Assembly: GCA_964549445.1 (NCBI GenBank)
Contig: CAZJVS010000023.1
Location: forward strand, 1 to 64,000
DNA length: 64,000 bases
Origin: SpSt-539 sp964549445
GTDB taxonomy: Bacteria > Planctomycetota > Phycisphaerae > UBA1845 > UTPLA1
Reading direction: 5' to 3'
Shown here: piece after piece, positions 35,917 through 45,016 of the stretch
Layout: each line of letters begins with the position of its first letter
Position numbering within the stretch: the stretch's first letter is position 1
Notes under the pieces: model-generated
What the model was told of the DNA's origin: nothing
The model's input: the letters and a program-made list of their open reading frames with translations, nothing else
Database searches by the model: none
Program-made: the position numbers and the translations under genes

Positions 35917-38307
35917 TCACCGTCCTTCCTTTGAGTCCGGTTCCGGCACAGCCGCGTTAATCCCGGCCTCAGCGCCACGACCGAAGACATCCGGATGCAG
36001 ATATCGCCCGCGATAGGCCGCCTCCTTCTCTTGTTCGATGGGAATGCGATGCGCGTTGGCGAATGCGTCATGGCGAATGCCTGTAACCTGCCACGACACC
36101 TTCGCGTTCGGCTGGCTGCTGCGAATCGTGAACGAATTACCCGATATCTCGCGCACCACCTTCACCATCACAAACTCCGCCGAATCAGTCGAATCGACCA
36201 CCGTAAGCTGATACCGAAACTCCTTGTTGAGCGCCTCAAACCAGTCCGGCAGCTCGACAGACGCATACCCGGCCGCGTCGGTCACAACGTTGCCGTTATA
36301 GACATTCATCATGTCCGGCGACTCAACGAAGCTGTGGTAGAGGTACTTGTTTTCGGGATCGAGTGGGTGGTCGATCTTGAATGAACCGCTTCCCTTCGTG
36401 AGCGCGCCAACAACGTTGCAATCACCGGCCACTCGAAGCCCGTTGGCCGGAGGGACCGTGTTCGACCCGATGGTCGTGCCTCCGTTGTCCATAACATTCA
36501 GTCTCGTGACAGGGCCGGCGCCATCCGGAAGAAAGCGCACCCGAAATCCACTCTCATTGGCGACTGTCGTGTCCTCAGTAGACTCAACATGCAGCGTCGA
36601 AAAACCACTGCCGTTCGCGCCAACGAGCAGGCCCGTCGCATTGATCCGGAGATCGCGCAACACCCCGTTGTTCCGGGCCACGATGCCTGTTGTGTCAAGA
36701 ACCAAGTTGTTGCCGGTCGTGTTGCCAAGCTCCACAAAGCCCGACCCCGGCGACAAGCTCCCAGCAGTCCCCCCGACAACGTGAAGTTTGGAATCCGGCG
36801 CCGTTGTTCCGATGCCGATAAATCCGCTCGCCGACTCCGTGACGATCGAGTCGCCCAACGACATCGCCCCCGTAAACTTCGGCAGTCGAGTGGCCGTGCC
36901 GCTGCCCGTCACGCCGCTGGGTAGCGCCTGCCAGGTGCCGACGCCGCTCGCATTCGCCGTCAACACATGGCCCGCTGTCGCGGTCGTGCCGAGTTGAAAT
37001 CCCGTCATCTTCGCCGTTCCGACGACATCAAGCTTCTGGGCAGGCGCCGCTGTGCCGACGCCCACGTTGCCGCTGGCGTCCACCGCGATCGCATTCGACG
37101 GCGTACCATCCGATGCCGCAACCGTGCCGTGATAATGGTCACTCCGCGAAGCGGTCGTCGCCGCGCCGGTTCCGGCGAAGCCGACCGCGAGCGTCACATC
37201 GCCACTCGTCCCGCCGCCGGTCAGGCCGCTTCCGGCATTAACGGCCGTAATGTCGCCTCCGCCCGTGTCATCCACGCCATCGGCGAATCCCGCCGGCACC
37301 CCGGAGATTCCCGTCCACGGCGTCGTCCGAGCAACCATGCACTGCGGCGCGTCCGTGACCAGTTGCCGCGGCGAGAGCGGAACGAAACTTCCGCCCGCCG
37401 GATGCGCTACCTCGATTTGCATCCAGCGCGCAGCCCCGTTGAACGCCTCGACCCCGAAAGGTACATTGATCGTAAGGAGTCCCTCTGCCACCGCTACAGA
37501 CATCATCGTGACCGGACCGGCCACTGCGCTGCCCGCGATCGGCTCGCCATAGAGCGCAACACGCACATCGGTCGGGCCATTTACGGCCGTGCCGTTCAGC
37601 GTCAAGCGTCCCTGGTACGTAAAGCCGACGGGCTGGCCTTCCCCCCGCACTATCCAAGTGATGGGAATTGTACTACCGCCGGCACATTGCTGCGTCAGCG
37701 TTGGATTCGCACCCAAATTCGCCGCGTTGAATTGCCCCGGCGGTGCACTGGCCGCCCACGACCGCTGCGCGGCACACGGTCCACCATCGCTAAAGAAGCC
37801 ACTTCCCATCGTGCCGGGCATCGTTGCGGATGCACCAACAAAAAACACGCCCGCGACAGGCGCGGGTGTCGATAGCTCGTACCGTACAATGCCCGGCGTT
37901 GCCGAGAGTGTGATCGGCTGATCGACCAGCAGAACAGCGTCTGTCGGATTCCCGTCATCGTTTGGATCGTCCCAGACATAAACATGGGCTGGCAGCCCCG
38001 CCGGCCCCGCCTGGAGGCTGACGGCCACGATTGTCTCACATCCGCCAACGGCATCGAAGCGATTCAGTACGCCAATATCGTCTCCACCCGCAAACCACGA
38101 GCTTCCGAGGGTGCCGTTGTCCGCGATGTACGAACAGCTCCCGATTCGCGGACTCGGAGCATCCGCGACCCGCGAAGATGGTCGATCCGCCGGAATCGCA
38201 ATTAATCGCAGCTTTTCCTGCCCGTTCGCAGCGGACGCCGCCCACGCCACAATGACGATAAGCGAGAATCGAGTCATTTCTCGTCGATGGGTCGTTCCAA
38301 TCAACAT
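35917..38307 (-). CDS. Large secreted protein with fibre-like GIGT repeats
   Basis: 796 residues from the ATG at 38307 with GGAGGAG 7 nt upstream. A signal-like stretch near residues 14-28 (FSLIVIVAWAASAANG) follows a short basic start. Residues 60-330 are of unknown type with Gly/Pro-rich strands. From about residue 380 there are tail-fibre-like units: GNVGVGTAAPAQKLDVVG and GFIGIGTTAPDSKLHVVGG, as found in phage fibres and bacterial surface proteins. The last 150 residues hold FKIDHPLDPENKYLYHSFVESP and KVSWQVTGIRHDAFANAH, a recurrent domain of unknown function; no S74 chaperone-protease is seen. Probably a surface or extracellular structure. Confidence 0.8.
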   Translation of the reverse strand: MLIGTTHRREMTRFSLIVIVAWAASAANGQEKLRLIAIPADRPSSRVADAPSPRIGSCSYIADNGTLGSSWFAGGDDIGVLNRFDAVGGCETIVAVSLQAGPAGLPAHVYVWDDPNDDGNPTDAVLLVDQPITLSATPGIVRYELSTPAPVAGVFFVGASATMPGTMGSGFFSDGGPCAAQRSWAASAPPGQFNAANLGANPTLTQQCAGGSTIPITWIVRGEGQPVGFTYQGRLTLNGTAVNGPTDVRVALYGEPIAGSAVAGPVTMMSVAVAEGLLTINVPFGVEAFNGAARWMQIEVAHPAGGSFVPLSPRQLVTDAPQCMVARTTPWTGISGVPAGFADGVDDTGGGDITAVNAGSGLTGGGTSGDVTLAVGFAGTGAATTASRSDHYHGTVAASDGTPSNAIAVDASGNVGVGTAAPAQKLDVVGTAKMTGFQLGTTATAGHVLTANASGVGTWQALPSGVTGSGTATRLPKFTGAMSLGDSIVTESASGFIGIGTTAPDSKLHVVGGTAGSLSPGSGFVELGNTTGNNLVLDTTGIVARNNGVLRDLRINATGLLVGANGSGFSTLHVESTEDTTVANESGFRVRFLPDGAGPVTRLNVMDNGGTTIGSNTVPPANGLRVAGDCNVVGALTKGSGSFKIDHPLDPENKYLYHSFVESPDMMNVYNGNVVTDAAGYASVELPDWFEALNKEFRYQLTVVDSTDSAEFVMVKVVREISGNSFTIRSSQPNAKVSWQVTGIRHDAFANAHRIPIEQEKEAAYRGRYLHPDVFGRGAEAGINAAVPEPDSKEGR

Positions 38308-38648
38308 CTGATACTCCTCCAGTTCGAAATTTCAGTTCATGATCGCTGCCGGACAGGCGGCGTACGCCTTCTCGCGGCATGAGTGCGATAACAATCTGCC
38401 GCGCCTCACACGGCCGCTCGTCGCGATTCACTCGTCTCCCTCGAACGAGTAGAGTTCAAGCCGAGTCGGACCGGCCGCAGCAGAACATTTACATGGGACT
38501 AGTGGCGGCGGGCCGAACTTTGGACGCGCAAAACAAAAAAAATCTTCATTGCCAAGTTCTGAACTCTGTTAGAATTGATACTGTTGCGTCCAAGCTGACC
38601 GCAACCTCACTTTCGCCCGACAGTTACGACGAGGAACCCGGCCCGGCT
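38308..38648. other. Divergent intergenic region before the ECF sigma gene
   Basis: 340 nt without a supported gene. The part from 38528 to 38582 is clearly AT-richer than the surroundings and contains an A-run, TTGCCA at 38549, TAGAAT at 38570 and a perfect 11-nt palindrome AGTTCTGAACT, so it probably carries the sigma gene promoter. Spacing of the hexamers (15 nt) is short. An in-frame ATG upstream of 38649 would extend the sigma protein through this DNA and is less likely. Confidence 0.45.
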
Positions 38649-39269
38649 ATGCGATCCACCCCCCAGGCACTCCTGTCCCGGGTCCGTAACCAGCAGGACC
38701 ATGACGCGTGGCGCGACTTGGACGCCCACTACCGCGACCTGCTCATCAACTTCTGCCGCAGGCGCGGCGTGCCCCTCACCGACTCCGAGGACATCGTCCA
38801 GGGCGTTTTCATCAGTCTCACCCGCTCCCTCCCGCAGTTCATCTATGACAGAAACCGCGGCCGATTCCGGGATTACCTCTTCACCTGCGTACGAAATTCA
38901 ATTTCTTTGTGGTCGGCGCGTCCAAATCGTCGCTGGGAGCCACTAGACAATAGTGGGGAGCCAAACCCGGGTGCCGCCGCCGGCAGCGACGGCGCAGACG
39001 GGTACGATGCGCGCATTTGGGAAGAGGAATGGGTCGCCCATCACTACCGCCTGGCAATGAAGACCATCCGCGATTGCTTCGACGAACGGAGCATCGCCAT
39101 CTTCGACCGCAGCATCGCCGGCACAAAACCTGCCGACCTCGCTCGCGAGTTTGCGATCTCCGAGCAGGCCGTCCACAAGGTCCGTCAGCGAATTCGCGAC
39201 CGCATGGAGGAGCTGATCGCCCAGCAGGTCCGCGACGAGGACGCCGTCGATGAGCCACCCCCCGGTTGA
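38649..39269 (+). CDS. ECF-type RNA polymerase sigma factor
   Basis: 206 residues from the ATG at 38649. Region 2 is visible in HDAWRDLDAHYRDLLINFCRRRGVPLTDSEDIVQGVFISLTRSLPQFIYDRNRGRFRDYLFTCVRN, split here only by words: it has the DIVQ-VF core and the RFRDYLF -10 recognition helix. Region 4 (ISEQAVHKVRQRIRDRMEEL) gives the HTH that binds -35. The type is common in planctomycetes next to kinases. It overlaps the kinase gene by 20 nt, suggesting coupled synthesis. No anti-sigma gene is adjacent. Confidence 0.88.
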   Translation: MRSTPQALLSRVRNQQDHDAWRDLDAHYRDLLINFCRRRGVPLTDSEDIVQGVFISLTRSLPQFIYDRNRGRFRDYLFTCVRNSISLWSARPNRRWEPLDNSGEPNPGAAAGSDGADGYDARIWEEEWVAHHYRLAMKTIRDCFDERSIAIFDRSIAGTKPADLAREFAISEQAVHKVRQRIRDRMEELIAQQVRDEDAVDEPPPG

Positions 39270-41631
39270 AACGCCGCTCACGCCCGACGGCCGCACACTG
39301 AAGCAGGTCTTCGGCTTCGACCTCGACGGCGACTCCTGGCTCGCCCGTGTCCGCACAGTCGCCGCGACTCCGACCTTCGGACGCCTCGGGCCCTATCAAA
39401 TCCTCGGCGTAGTCGGCCGCGGCGGACAGGGCATCGTCTACAAGGTTCGCCAGCCCCGAACCGGCCGCGCGATCGCCCTCAAACGACTCGGCGCCGGCGC
39501 ATTTGCCACCCCGGAAATGCTCGCCCGTTTCCGCCGCGAAATCGAAGCAGCCGCGGCTCTCGACCATCCCGGCATCGTCACCGTCTATGGCACGGAGGAA
39601 ATCGACGATCAACTCGTGCTGGCGATGCAATGGATCGACGGCGTGCCATTCGACCGCTGGGCCGCCCCGCCCGGCCGGCCGCGCCGCGACGTACGCGAAA
39701 TTCTGGCCGCCTTCTCGGCGCTCTGCGACGCAATCCACCACGCCCACCAGCGCGGCGTCATTCATCGCGACCTCAAGCCGTCCAACGTCCTCGTCGATCG
39801 CGATAACCGACCACACGCCCTCGACTTCGGCCTGGCCAAGTTCAAGTCCGACGACGCCGCCAATCCGACTCTCACCCAAACCGGTGCAGTCGTCGGCACC
39901 CCGACCTACGCTTCGCCCGAGCAGCTCCGCGGCGACACCTCACGGGTCGACATCCGCAGCGACGTCTATTCGCTCGGTGCGTTGCTCTACCACTGCCTCA
40001 CCGGCTCGCCCCCGGTCGAGCCCGGAAGCTCCGCCGCCGAAATGATCCGTCGCATCGAGGCCATCGGTCCGAGATCCCTCGCTTCGCTCAACGCCGCCCT
40101 CGATCGCGACCTCTGCGCCATCGTGCTGAAAGCCCTCCATCCCGACCCAACCCATCGCTACCAGTCCGTCGACGCCCTTCGGGCCGACGTCGAGCGCTTC
40201 CGCAACGGCCGGCCCGTCTCCGCGCGCACGCCGAGCAGCGCCTACCTCGTCCGAAAGTTCATCCGCCGCAACCGTCTGGCAGTTGCCGTCGCGTCCGTGT
40301 TCATCCTGCTGCTCGTCGCGACCGCGATCACCACGACCGTCCTCTACGTCCGCGCTGTCCGCGAACGCGCCCGCGCCGACGACGAAAGCCGCCGCGCGAC
40401 AGGCGCCCTCGCCGACGCCGATCGCGATCGCAAGGTTACCCGTGCAATCAATGACTTCCTTCAGGGCATGATTCTCTCGGCCGGCCACGAGACCGCGGCG
40501 CGCGGAACAGAACTCACCGTCCGAGACATGCTCGACCGCGCCGCCGCAAGACTTGACGCCAACCGCGCGTCTGCGAATCCCGCCGCAGACGCTTCACTGC
40601 GAATGACAATTGCAAGTACCTACCGGGAACTGGGGCTTGACGCCCGCGCCGAACCCCACCTCCTGGCCGCACTCGAACTGCGGAAGTCCGCGTTTGGTGT
40701 GAATTCTGTTTATGTCGCGGAGTCCTTCGATGCCCTCGGCCGACTCTATCGCGTCCTCGGGCGACTTCCAGAGGCGGAGAAAATGGTGGAATCGGCTTGG
40801 GAGATCTACTCGGCGCTGCAGCCGGCAGCCACTTGCTACATGGCGCAGACAGCCAACAGTCTCGGGCTTATTAAGAACCGACTCGGGAAGTTCGACGAAG
40901 CAGAGCGCGGGTACCTGGAAGCCATGCGCCTCTATGAAAAATGCCTCGGCCCCGACAACCATCAAATGTCACTGGTCAACAACAACCTCGCCGCGCTCTA
41001 TTCCGCTGCCGGTCGCGCGGGCGACGCCGAGGTCCGCTATCGAACCTCGCTGCAGTTCTCGAAGAAACTGCGGGGAAACGCCCTGCACCTCGACACGCTC
41101 GTGGCCATGTCAGGTCTGGCCGACATCCTGGCCCGCCGGGGCGATCCGTCCCACGAGGCCGAATCCCTGTTCGACGAGTCCTATCGCGGCATGATCGCGC
41201 TCTACGGGTCCAATCATCCCCGCGTGGCGCAGTTGCTGATACGCTACGCGAACTTCCGCACTGCCACCGGTCAAATTGGCGACGCGTGTGACATGCTGCA
41301 TCGCGCGCATCGAGCCTTCCGGGCGAATGAGCGCTGGCTCGACCTGCTCCCGACGACGCTGCAATTGGTGCCGGTCTTGCTGCAATCGGGCCGCAAGCCA
41401 GAGGCGACCGCCCTGCTCGCCGATGACATTTGTACCGTCACGCCGCACGCCCCGCCCGACGACCTCAACCTGGCAGCCGCGCATCTGGAACTCGGTGCCA
41501 TCTTGCTGGAGTGCCGCCGGTTTGCGGATGCCGAAGTTCATCTCCGTTGTGCAGAAGCATCGTTCCAGCAGGCCGGCGACGCACGACTCGCCCGCGCCCG
41601 CGATCTCATCGCCCAAATGCCAGTCGAGTGA
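39250..41631 (+). CDS. Membrane Ser/Thr protein kinase with TPR domain
   Basis: 793 residues. After about 45 residues comes a Hanks kinase: GRGGQGIVYK loop (56-65), K78, HRDLKPSNV (172-180), DFG at 192-194 and SPEQLRG. A membrane span lies at about 343-366, and the remaining 420 residues are TPR-like (ARAEPHLLAALELRKSAFG, GRLPEAEKMVESAWEIYSAL, FDEAERGYLEAMRLYEK), probably on the outside. The layout matches the cyclase-kinase protein at 3986. The 20-nt overlap with the ECF sigma gene suggests the kinase is functionally paired with it, perhaps by phosphorylation, which is inference. Confidence 0.92.
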   Translation: MSHPPVETPLTPDGRTLKQVFGFDLDGDSWLARVRTVAATPTFGRLGPYQILGVVGRGGQGIVYKVRQPRTGRAIALKRLGAGAFATPEMLARFRREIEAAAALDHPGIVTVYGTEEIDDQLVLAMQWIDGVPFDRWAAPPGRPRRDVREILAAFSALCDAIHHAHQRGVIHRDLKPSNVLVDRDNRPHALDFGLAKFKSDDAANPTLTQTGAVVGTPTYASPEQLRGDTSRVDIRSDVYSLGALLYHCLTGSPPVEPGSSAAEMIRRIEAIGPRSLASLNAALDRDLCAIVLKALHPDPTHRYQSVDALRADVERFRNGRPVSARTPSSAYLVRKFIRRNRLAVAVASVFILLLVATAITTTVLYVRAVRERARADDESRRATGALADADRDRKVTRAINDFLQGMILSAGHETAARGTELTVRDMLDRAAARLDANRASANPAADASLRMTIASTYRELGLDARAEPHLLAALELRKSAFGVNSVYVAESFDALGRLYRVLGRLPEAEKMVESAWEIYSALQPAATCYMAQTANSLGLIKNRLGKFDEAERGYLEAMRLYEKCLGPDNHQMSLVNNNLAALYSAAGRAGDAEVRYRTSLQFSKKLRGNALHLDTLVAMSGLADILARRGDPSHEAESLFDESYRGMIALYGSNHPRVAQLLIRYANFRTATGQIGDACDMLHRAHRAFRANERWLDLLPTTLQLVPVLLQSGRKPEATALLADDICTVTPHAPPDDLNLAAAHLELGAILLECRRFADAEVHLRCAEASFQQAGDARLARARDLIAQMPVE

Positions 41632-41648
41632 TCCGCCCCCGCGCGCAC

Positions 41649-42482
41649 CTATGACTTGTCCTGCCGCCGCGACGCGGCCTGCCGAACCAGCGCGTTGCCA
41701 TCTCCCGCGAATCGCTGAAAAACCTCCGCTCCCCCCAACTCCGGATTCGCTCGGATGATCTCCGCCACATACAGCCGCACCCACCACTGCCGATGCTTCG
41801 CCATCCCCGCCAGCTCCCGCACCGCCGCCGAATCGACCGCGCGCGGCTCGACAAACCCATACCGCCGCCGCCACATCAGGTCCGATACGACATGCTCGCC
41901 CCACAAAATCGGCCGGATCTCCTCCGGCCGCCGCAACCCGTACGCCCGCACCATCGTCAACAGCGCCGCCCCCGCATCCGATTCGTACATGTGCCGCACC
42001 AGCGACGCCTGCGGCTCGCGTTTCGCGCGCACATCGTCCTCGATGACCGCCCGATACACCGAAAAATCCGGCGGCCGCGTCGCCGACTGATCCTCGTATC
42101 CTTGCAGCATCTCGCGCGACACCGCCTGCACCGCCGCGTTCGGATCATCCAATAGCCGCGCCAGAGTCCGCACGACCGGCTCCTTCGGTCGATCGATCCG
42201 CGCCAATACCCGACCCGCGACGCCGCGCGTCTCCGGCGACGTTGCCCCTGCCGCGGCAAACCACACCACCTGCTCGACGAGTCGATCCCGGTCCCCCATC
42301 GCGACAAGCCGCTCGGCAAGACTGTCGACATCCGAACGATCGCTTGCCTTTGCCATCGACGTCAGCACCGACTGGTAGCTTTCGTCCGGTGCGATCGCCG
42401 CGGCACGATCCGCGCCCAGCGCACGGCCGGCTTGGATCAATGTCGCGATAACGCACACTGCAACGTTCAATCTCAAACTCAT
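41649..42482 (-). CDS. Exported HEAT-like repeat protein
   Basis: 277 residues with a signal peptide (LNVAVCVIATLIQAGRALGA). Helical pairs like HEAT repeats appear in RVLARIDRPKEPVVRTLARLLDDPNAAVQAV and in AGMAKHRQWWVRLYVAEIIRANPELGG, ending in FAGDGNALVRQAASR. No active site is seen. Its ATG overlaps the hydrolase stop by 4 nt (ATGA), so the two are translationally coupled. Function is unknown. Confidence 0.72.
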   Translation of the reverse strand: MSLRLNVAVCVIATLIQAGRALGADRAAAIAPDESYQSVLTSMAKASDRSDVDSLAERLVAMGDRDRLVEQVVWFAAAGATSPETRGVAGRVLARIDRPKEPVVRTLARLLDDPNAAVQAVSREMLQGYEDQSATRPPDFSVYRAVIEDDVRAKREPQASLVRHMYESDAGAALLTMVRAYGLRRPEEIRPILWGEHVVSDLMWRRRYGFVEPRAVDSAAVRELAGMAKHRQWWVRLYVAEIIRANPELGGAEVFQRFAGDGNALVRQAASRRQDKS

Positions 42483-43885
42483 GGCGTCACCCGCATCGAA
42501 AAATTCGTCTCAATAAACGTCCGCACGATCGGCTCGTCATCCACGGCAAAATGCGTCACGCCCGTTCCAAGTATCGTCTCGACATTCCGGCCGGTCGGCG
42601 GCGGATCCGACCCAGGCACCGGTCCGCCATCCAGCCCAAAATCGGCGATCGACCCAACCTGGTATTGATTCGCGTGGTACACCGTGCTTGGCGGCCGCCG
42701 CACCTCCTGCGAGATGTCAAAATCCGACGCATTCCCGACGCCATCCACATACGACGTCGCAACGATTTCGAATATGCCGATCCCCGCCCGGTCATTGTCC
42801 AGCCGCTCCGCCAGATCGTGCGTCGATCCGCCGCCGTGGCTGTAACCAAGAATCGCAACCTGTCCGACCCCGCGATCGCGCACCGCTGTCACCACTTCAT
42901 TCAAAGTCGCACCCGAACCGTTCGCCGTCACGTTGTCCTCGTCGTAGAGATGCACGTCATACCCCTGACCGTACATCTCGATACCCACCACAAAAGTCCC
43001 GTGGTTCGCATCGACCGGTACCGACGGCACCTGGCCCTCGCCTCCCAGGGCCATCACGATGCTCCGAAACGAATGCAACTTCAGCATATCCAGCGAATAC
43101 GCCCCGCTCGCCGGCTCCAAATGTAACTCCGCCAGTCCCTGTCCCGGCGCAGCCCACTCCACCCACACCGTCATCGACGCGCCGCCCATCGCCATCGGCC
43201 CTGTCCGATCCCCGACAAACGCGATTTCGCTCCCCGCCTGCTTGTCTCGCGTCGCCCAAATCCGCAGTGCCGAATCGTTCCGCCTCAGCGCCAGCGCCAC
43301 CCCCGGCCGCGTTGTCTCGATCACAACCTCGATCAAATCATCCTCGCCGGCCGGATCGACATCCCCCGGCGCGTTGATTCGAATTCCCGGTCCGAGCGTC
43401 GCGCTCGCCTCATCCGCCTCGCTCACCGCCGTCCGCGTAAACGGGAAGTACCCTGCCCCAATCTGCGGCCGATACGCCGTCAGATTCCCAAACGCGCACG
43501 CCCCGACATCGCACGCACTCGCGGCCCCCAGCCATGCCCCGCCGCATTGCGCCTCGTTCGTTAGAGTGCACGAGGCGACGCCCGAGCAACAAGCTCCCAC
43601 CGGCCCGCCAATCATGCACTCGACAAATCCTTGGATATCCCGCCCATCCAAAACGCCATTCAGATCAACATCCCCGCCGCACGCCGAGCAACCGGCCACA
43701 CCCTCCGCCAATCGCGCCACAAACGGTCCGACATCCGCCCCATTCCGCTCAAGATCGCAATTCACATCGCAAGCATCGCAACTCCCTGCCGCATCACGAG
43801 CAACCTGCCCCGCCGCAACCGCCGGCCAGGCACAACTACACAGAACCGCTACAACGGTGCCCAATCGCCCGCCAAATTCTGTCAC
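42479..43885 (-). CDS. Secreted alpha/beta-hydrolase-fold protein with N-terminal dockerin-like repeats
   Basis: 468 residues from the GTG at 43885, chosen because GGGAGG sits 6 nt upstream; the ATG two codons earlier is too close to it. After a signal peptide ending AVAAG come dockerin-like calcium loops (CDVNCDLERNGADVGPFV, GDVDLNGVLDGRDIQGFVE), then the planctomycete Cys motif GACC...C...C. The C-terminal half has an alpha/beta-hydrolase nucleophile elbow, ILGYSHGGGSTHDL (G-x-S-x-G), followed by helices and a late Asp/His candidate pair. Substrate is unknown. Dockerin repeats at the N-terminus rather than the C-terminus are unusual. Confidence 0.78.
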   Translation of the reverse strand: MTEFGGRLGTVVAVLCSCAWPAVAAGQVARDAAGSCDACDVNCDLERNGADVGPFVARLAEGVAGCSACGGDVDLNGVLDGRDIQGFVECMIGGPVGACCSGVASCTLTNEAQCGGAWLGAASACDVGACAFGNLTAYRPQIGAGYFPFTRTAVSEADEASATLGPGIRINAPGDVDPAGEDDLIEVVIETTRPGVALALRRNDSALRIWATRDKQAGSEIAFVGDRTGPMAMGGASMTVWVEWAAPGQGLAELHLEPASGAYSLDMLKLHSFRSIVMALGGEGQVPSVPVDANHGTFVVGIEMYGQGYDVHLYDEDNVTANGSGATLNEVVTAVRDRGVGQVAILGYSHGGGSTHDLAERLDNDRAGIGIFEIVATSYVDGVGNASDFDISQEVRRPPSTVYHANQYQVGSIADFGLDGGPVPGSDPPPTGRNVETILGTGVTHFAVDDEPIVRTFIETNFSMRVTP

Positions 43886-44002
43886 GCGCATCCTCCCGCC
43901 ATCCACGCCATCATACCACCGGCCCCCCCCCCGCAAGCCGTGACCTGACAGCGATCCGGCAAAATCAACCGGCCGACTTCCCCGAGCACCCTCATTTCCC
44001 GC

Positions 44003-44031
44003 TTGCCACGCCCCCGATGTTCGGTTATACT
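44003..44031 (+). promoter_or_regulatory. Sigma-70 promoter of lexA
   Basis: TTGCCA (-35) at 44003-44008, a 17 nt spacer, and TATACT (-10) at 44026-44031. Predicted transcription start is near 44037-44039, directly before the candidate LexA site. Confidence 0.65.
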
Positions 44032-44039
44032 TTGGTACT

Positions 44040-44054
44040 GAACAAAACGCGAAC
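44040..44054 (+). promoter_or_regulatory. Candidate LexA operator GAAC-N7-GAAC
   Basis: Direct repeat GAAC-AAAACGC-GAAC, the complement of the GTTC-N7-GTTC box used by alphaproteobacterial LexA. It starts about 1 nt after the predicted +1 of the lexA promoter, where a bound repressor would block transcription. Autoregulation of lexA is general; use of this box form here is inference. Confidence 0.5.
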
Positions 44055-44367
44055 CGCCAGGTCGGCCCCACGGATGGGCCGGCGGTCGCGCCTCGCACGG
44101 ATGCTCGAGGGCGGCACATGGATCGTGCCAATTTGATCGGCTTCGCATCGATCGGCCGACCCGCGGCCGAAGTGCCGGTTTGTATCTTCGGTCCCGGCGG
44201 AGACTTTCGCTCCGCCTGGCCCTCGGAAGCAGCCGCCTTCGCGCCGGTTTTCGTGTCGGCACCCGCGCCGCTTTCCGCCGATTGCGACCTGCCGCCGATC
44301 ATCCTTGGCCCACAGGGCCTCAACGGTTCGCCGTGGCCCGCCGCCCCGCAATCTCAGGAGTCCTCTC
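44055..44367 (+). other. Long lexA leader
   Basis: About 310 nt between the candidate operator and lexA. It holds a strong hairpin near 44063-44085 (GTCGGCCC with GGGCCGGC, 7 nt loop). A plus-strand frame begins at ATG 44118 after GAGGG and runs out of frame into lexA; its first 80 codons look plausible, but it matches nothing known and would overlap lexA by more than 250 nt, so it is not called. Confidence 0.4.
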
Positions 44368-45000
44368 ATGTCCAAACGTCGCCGACCCTCAACCACCCGA
44401 ACGCCGCGGACACCGCGCCAAGCCGAAATTCTCACCTACGTCCGCGACTACCAGGCCAGATTTGGCTATTCCCCGACCTTGCAGGAGATCGGAGACTATC
44501 TCGGCATCAGCAAGGTCACCGTCTTCGAACATCTCACCGCCCTCGAAAAGCGCGGCCTCATCCAGCGCGGAAAGCACAAGGCCCGCTCCCTCGAAGTCGG
44601 AGACCATGTGCGGTTGCCGGCTGACCGCTCCACCGTCCTCCCGCTCGTCGGCCGAGTCGCCGCCGGCTCGCCCATCGAGGCCATCGAAAACCCCGAATCG
44701 ATCGACCTGGAGTCCATGTTCGCCTCCCGCCAGAAAACCTTCGTCCTGGAGGTCAAAGGCGACAGCATGATCGAAGACTCCATTTGCGACGGCGACTATG
44801 TCGTCTGCGAAAAGCGCGAAACCGCCGACAACGGCCAGACCGTCGTCGCCCTGCTCGACTCGGGTGAGGCCACCCTCAAGCGCTTCTACCGCGAGCGTGG
44901 CCGCTATCGACTCCAGCCCGCTAACCCCAAGTACAACCCCATCTATACCGACAAAGTCGCTATCCAGGGCATCGTGGTCGGCATCATCCGCCGCCTGTAG
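44368..45000 (+). CDS. lexA: LexA repressor
   Basis: 210 residues from the ATG at 44368, with AGGAG upstream. The N-terminal winged helix is at 15-75 (YSPTLQEIGDYLGISKVTVFEHL). The self-cleavage site is A99-G100 (GRVAAGSP), and the catalytic dyad is S133 (KGDSMIEDSI) and K171 (EATLKRFY). It represses SOS genes and cleaves itself when RecA is active. Everything needed for activity is present. No other obvious SOS gene is in the window. Confidence 0.95.
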   Translation: MSKRRRPSTTRTPRTPRQAEILTYVRDYQARFGYSPTLQEIGDYLGISKVTVFEHLTALEKRGLIQRGKHKARSLEVGDHVRLPADRSTVLPLVGRVAAGSPIEAIENPESIDLESMFASRQKTFVLEVKGDSMIEDSICDGDYVVCEKRETADNGQTVVALLDSGEATLKRFYRERGRYRLQPANPKYNPIYTDKVAIQGIVVGIIRRL

Positions 45001-45016
45001 TGCGGCGTCTCGATTC

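Noticed and set aside
35917..38307. Prophage, suggested by the tail-fibre-like repeats
   Set aside because: No capsid, terminase, integrase or attachment site lies nearby, and the protein has a signal peptide.
35461..43885. Cellulosome from several dockerin-like proteins
   Set aside because: No cohesin or scaffoldin was seen; such domains are common at the ends of unrelated secreted planctomycete proteins.
44118..44624. Open frame in the lexA leader running into lexA
   Set aside because: It has a possible ribosome site but overlaps lexA out of frame by more than 250 nt and matches nothing known.
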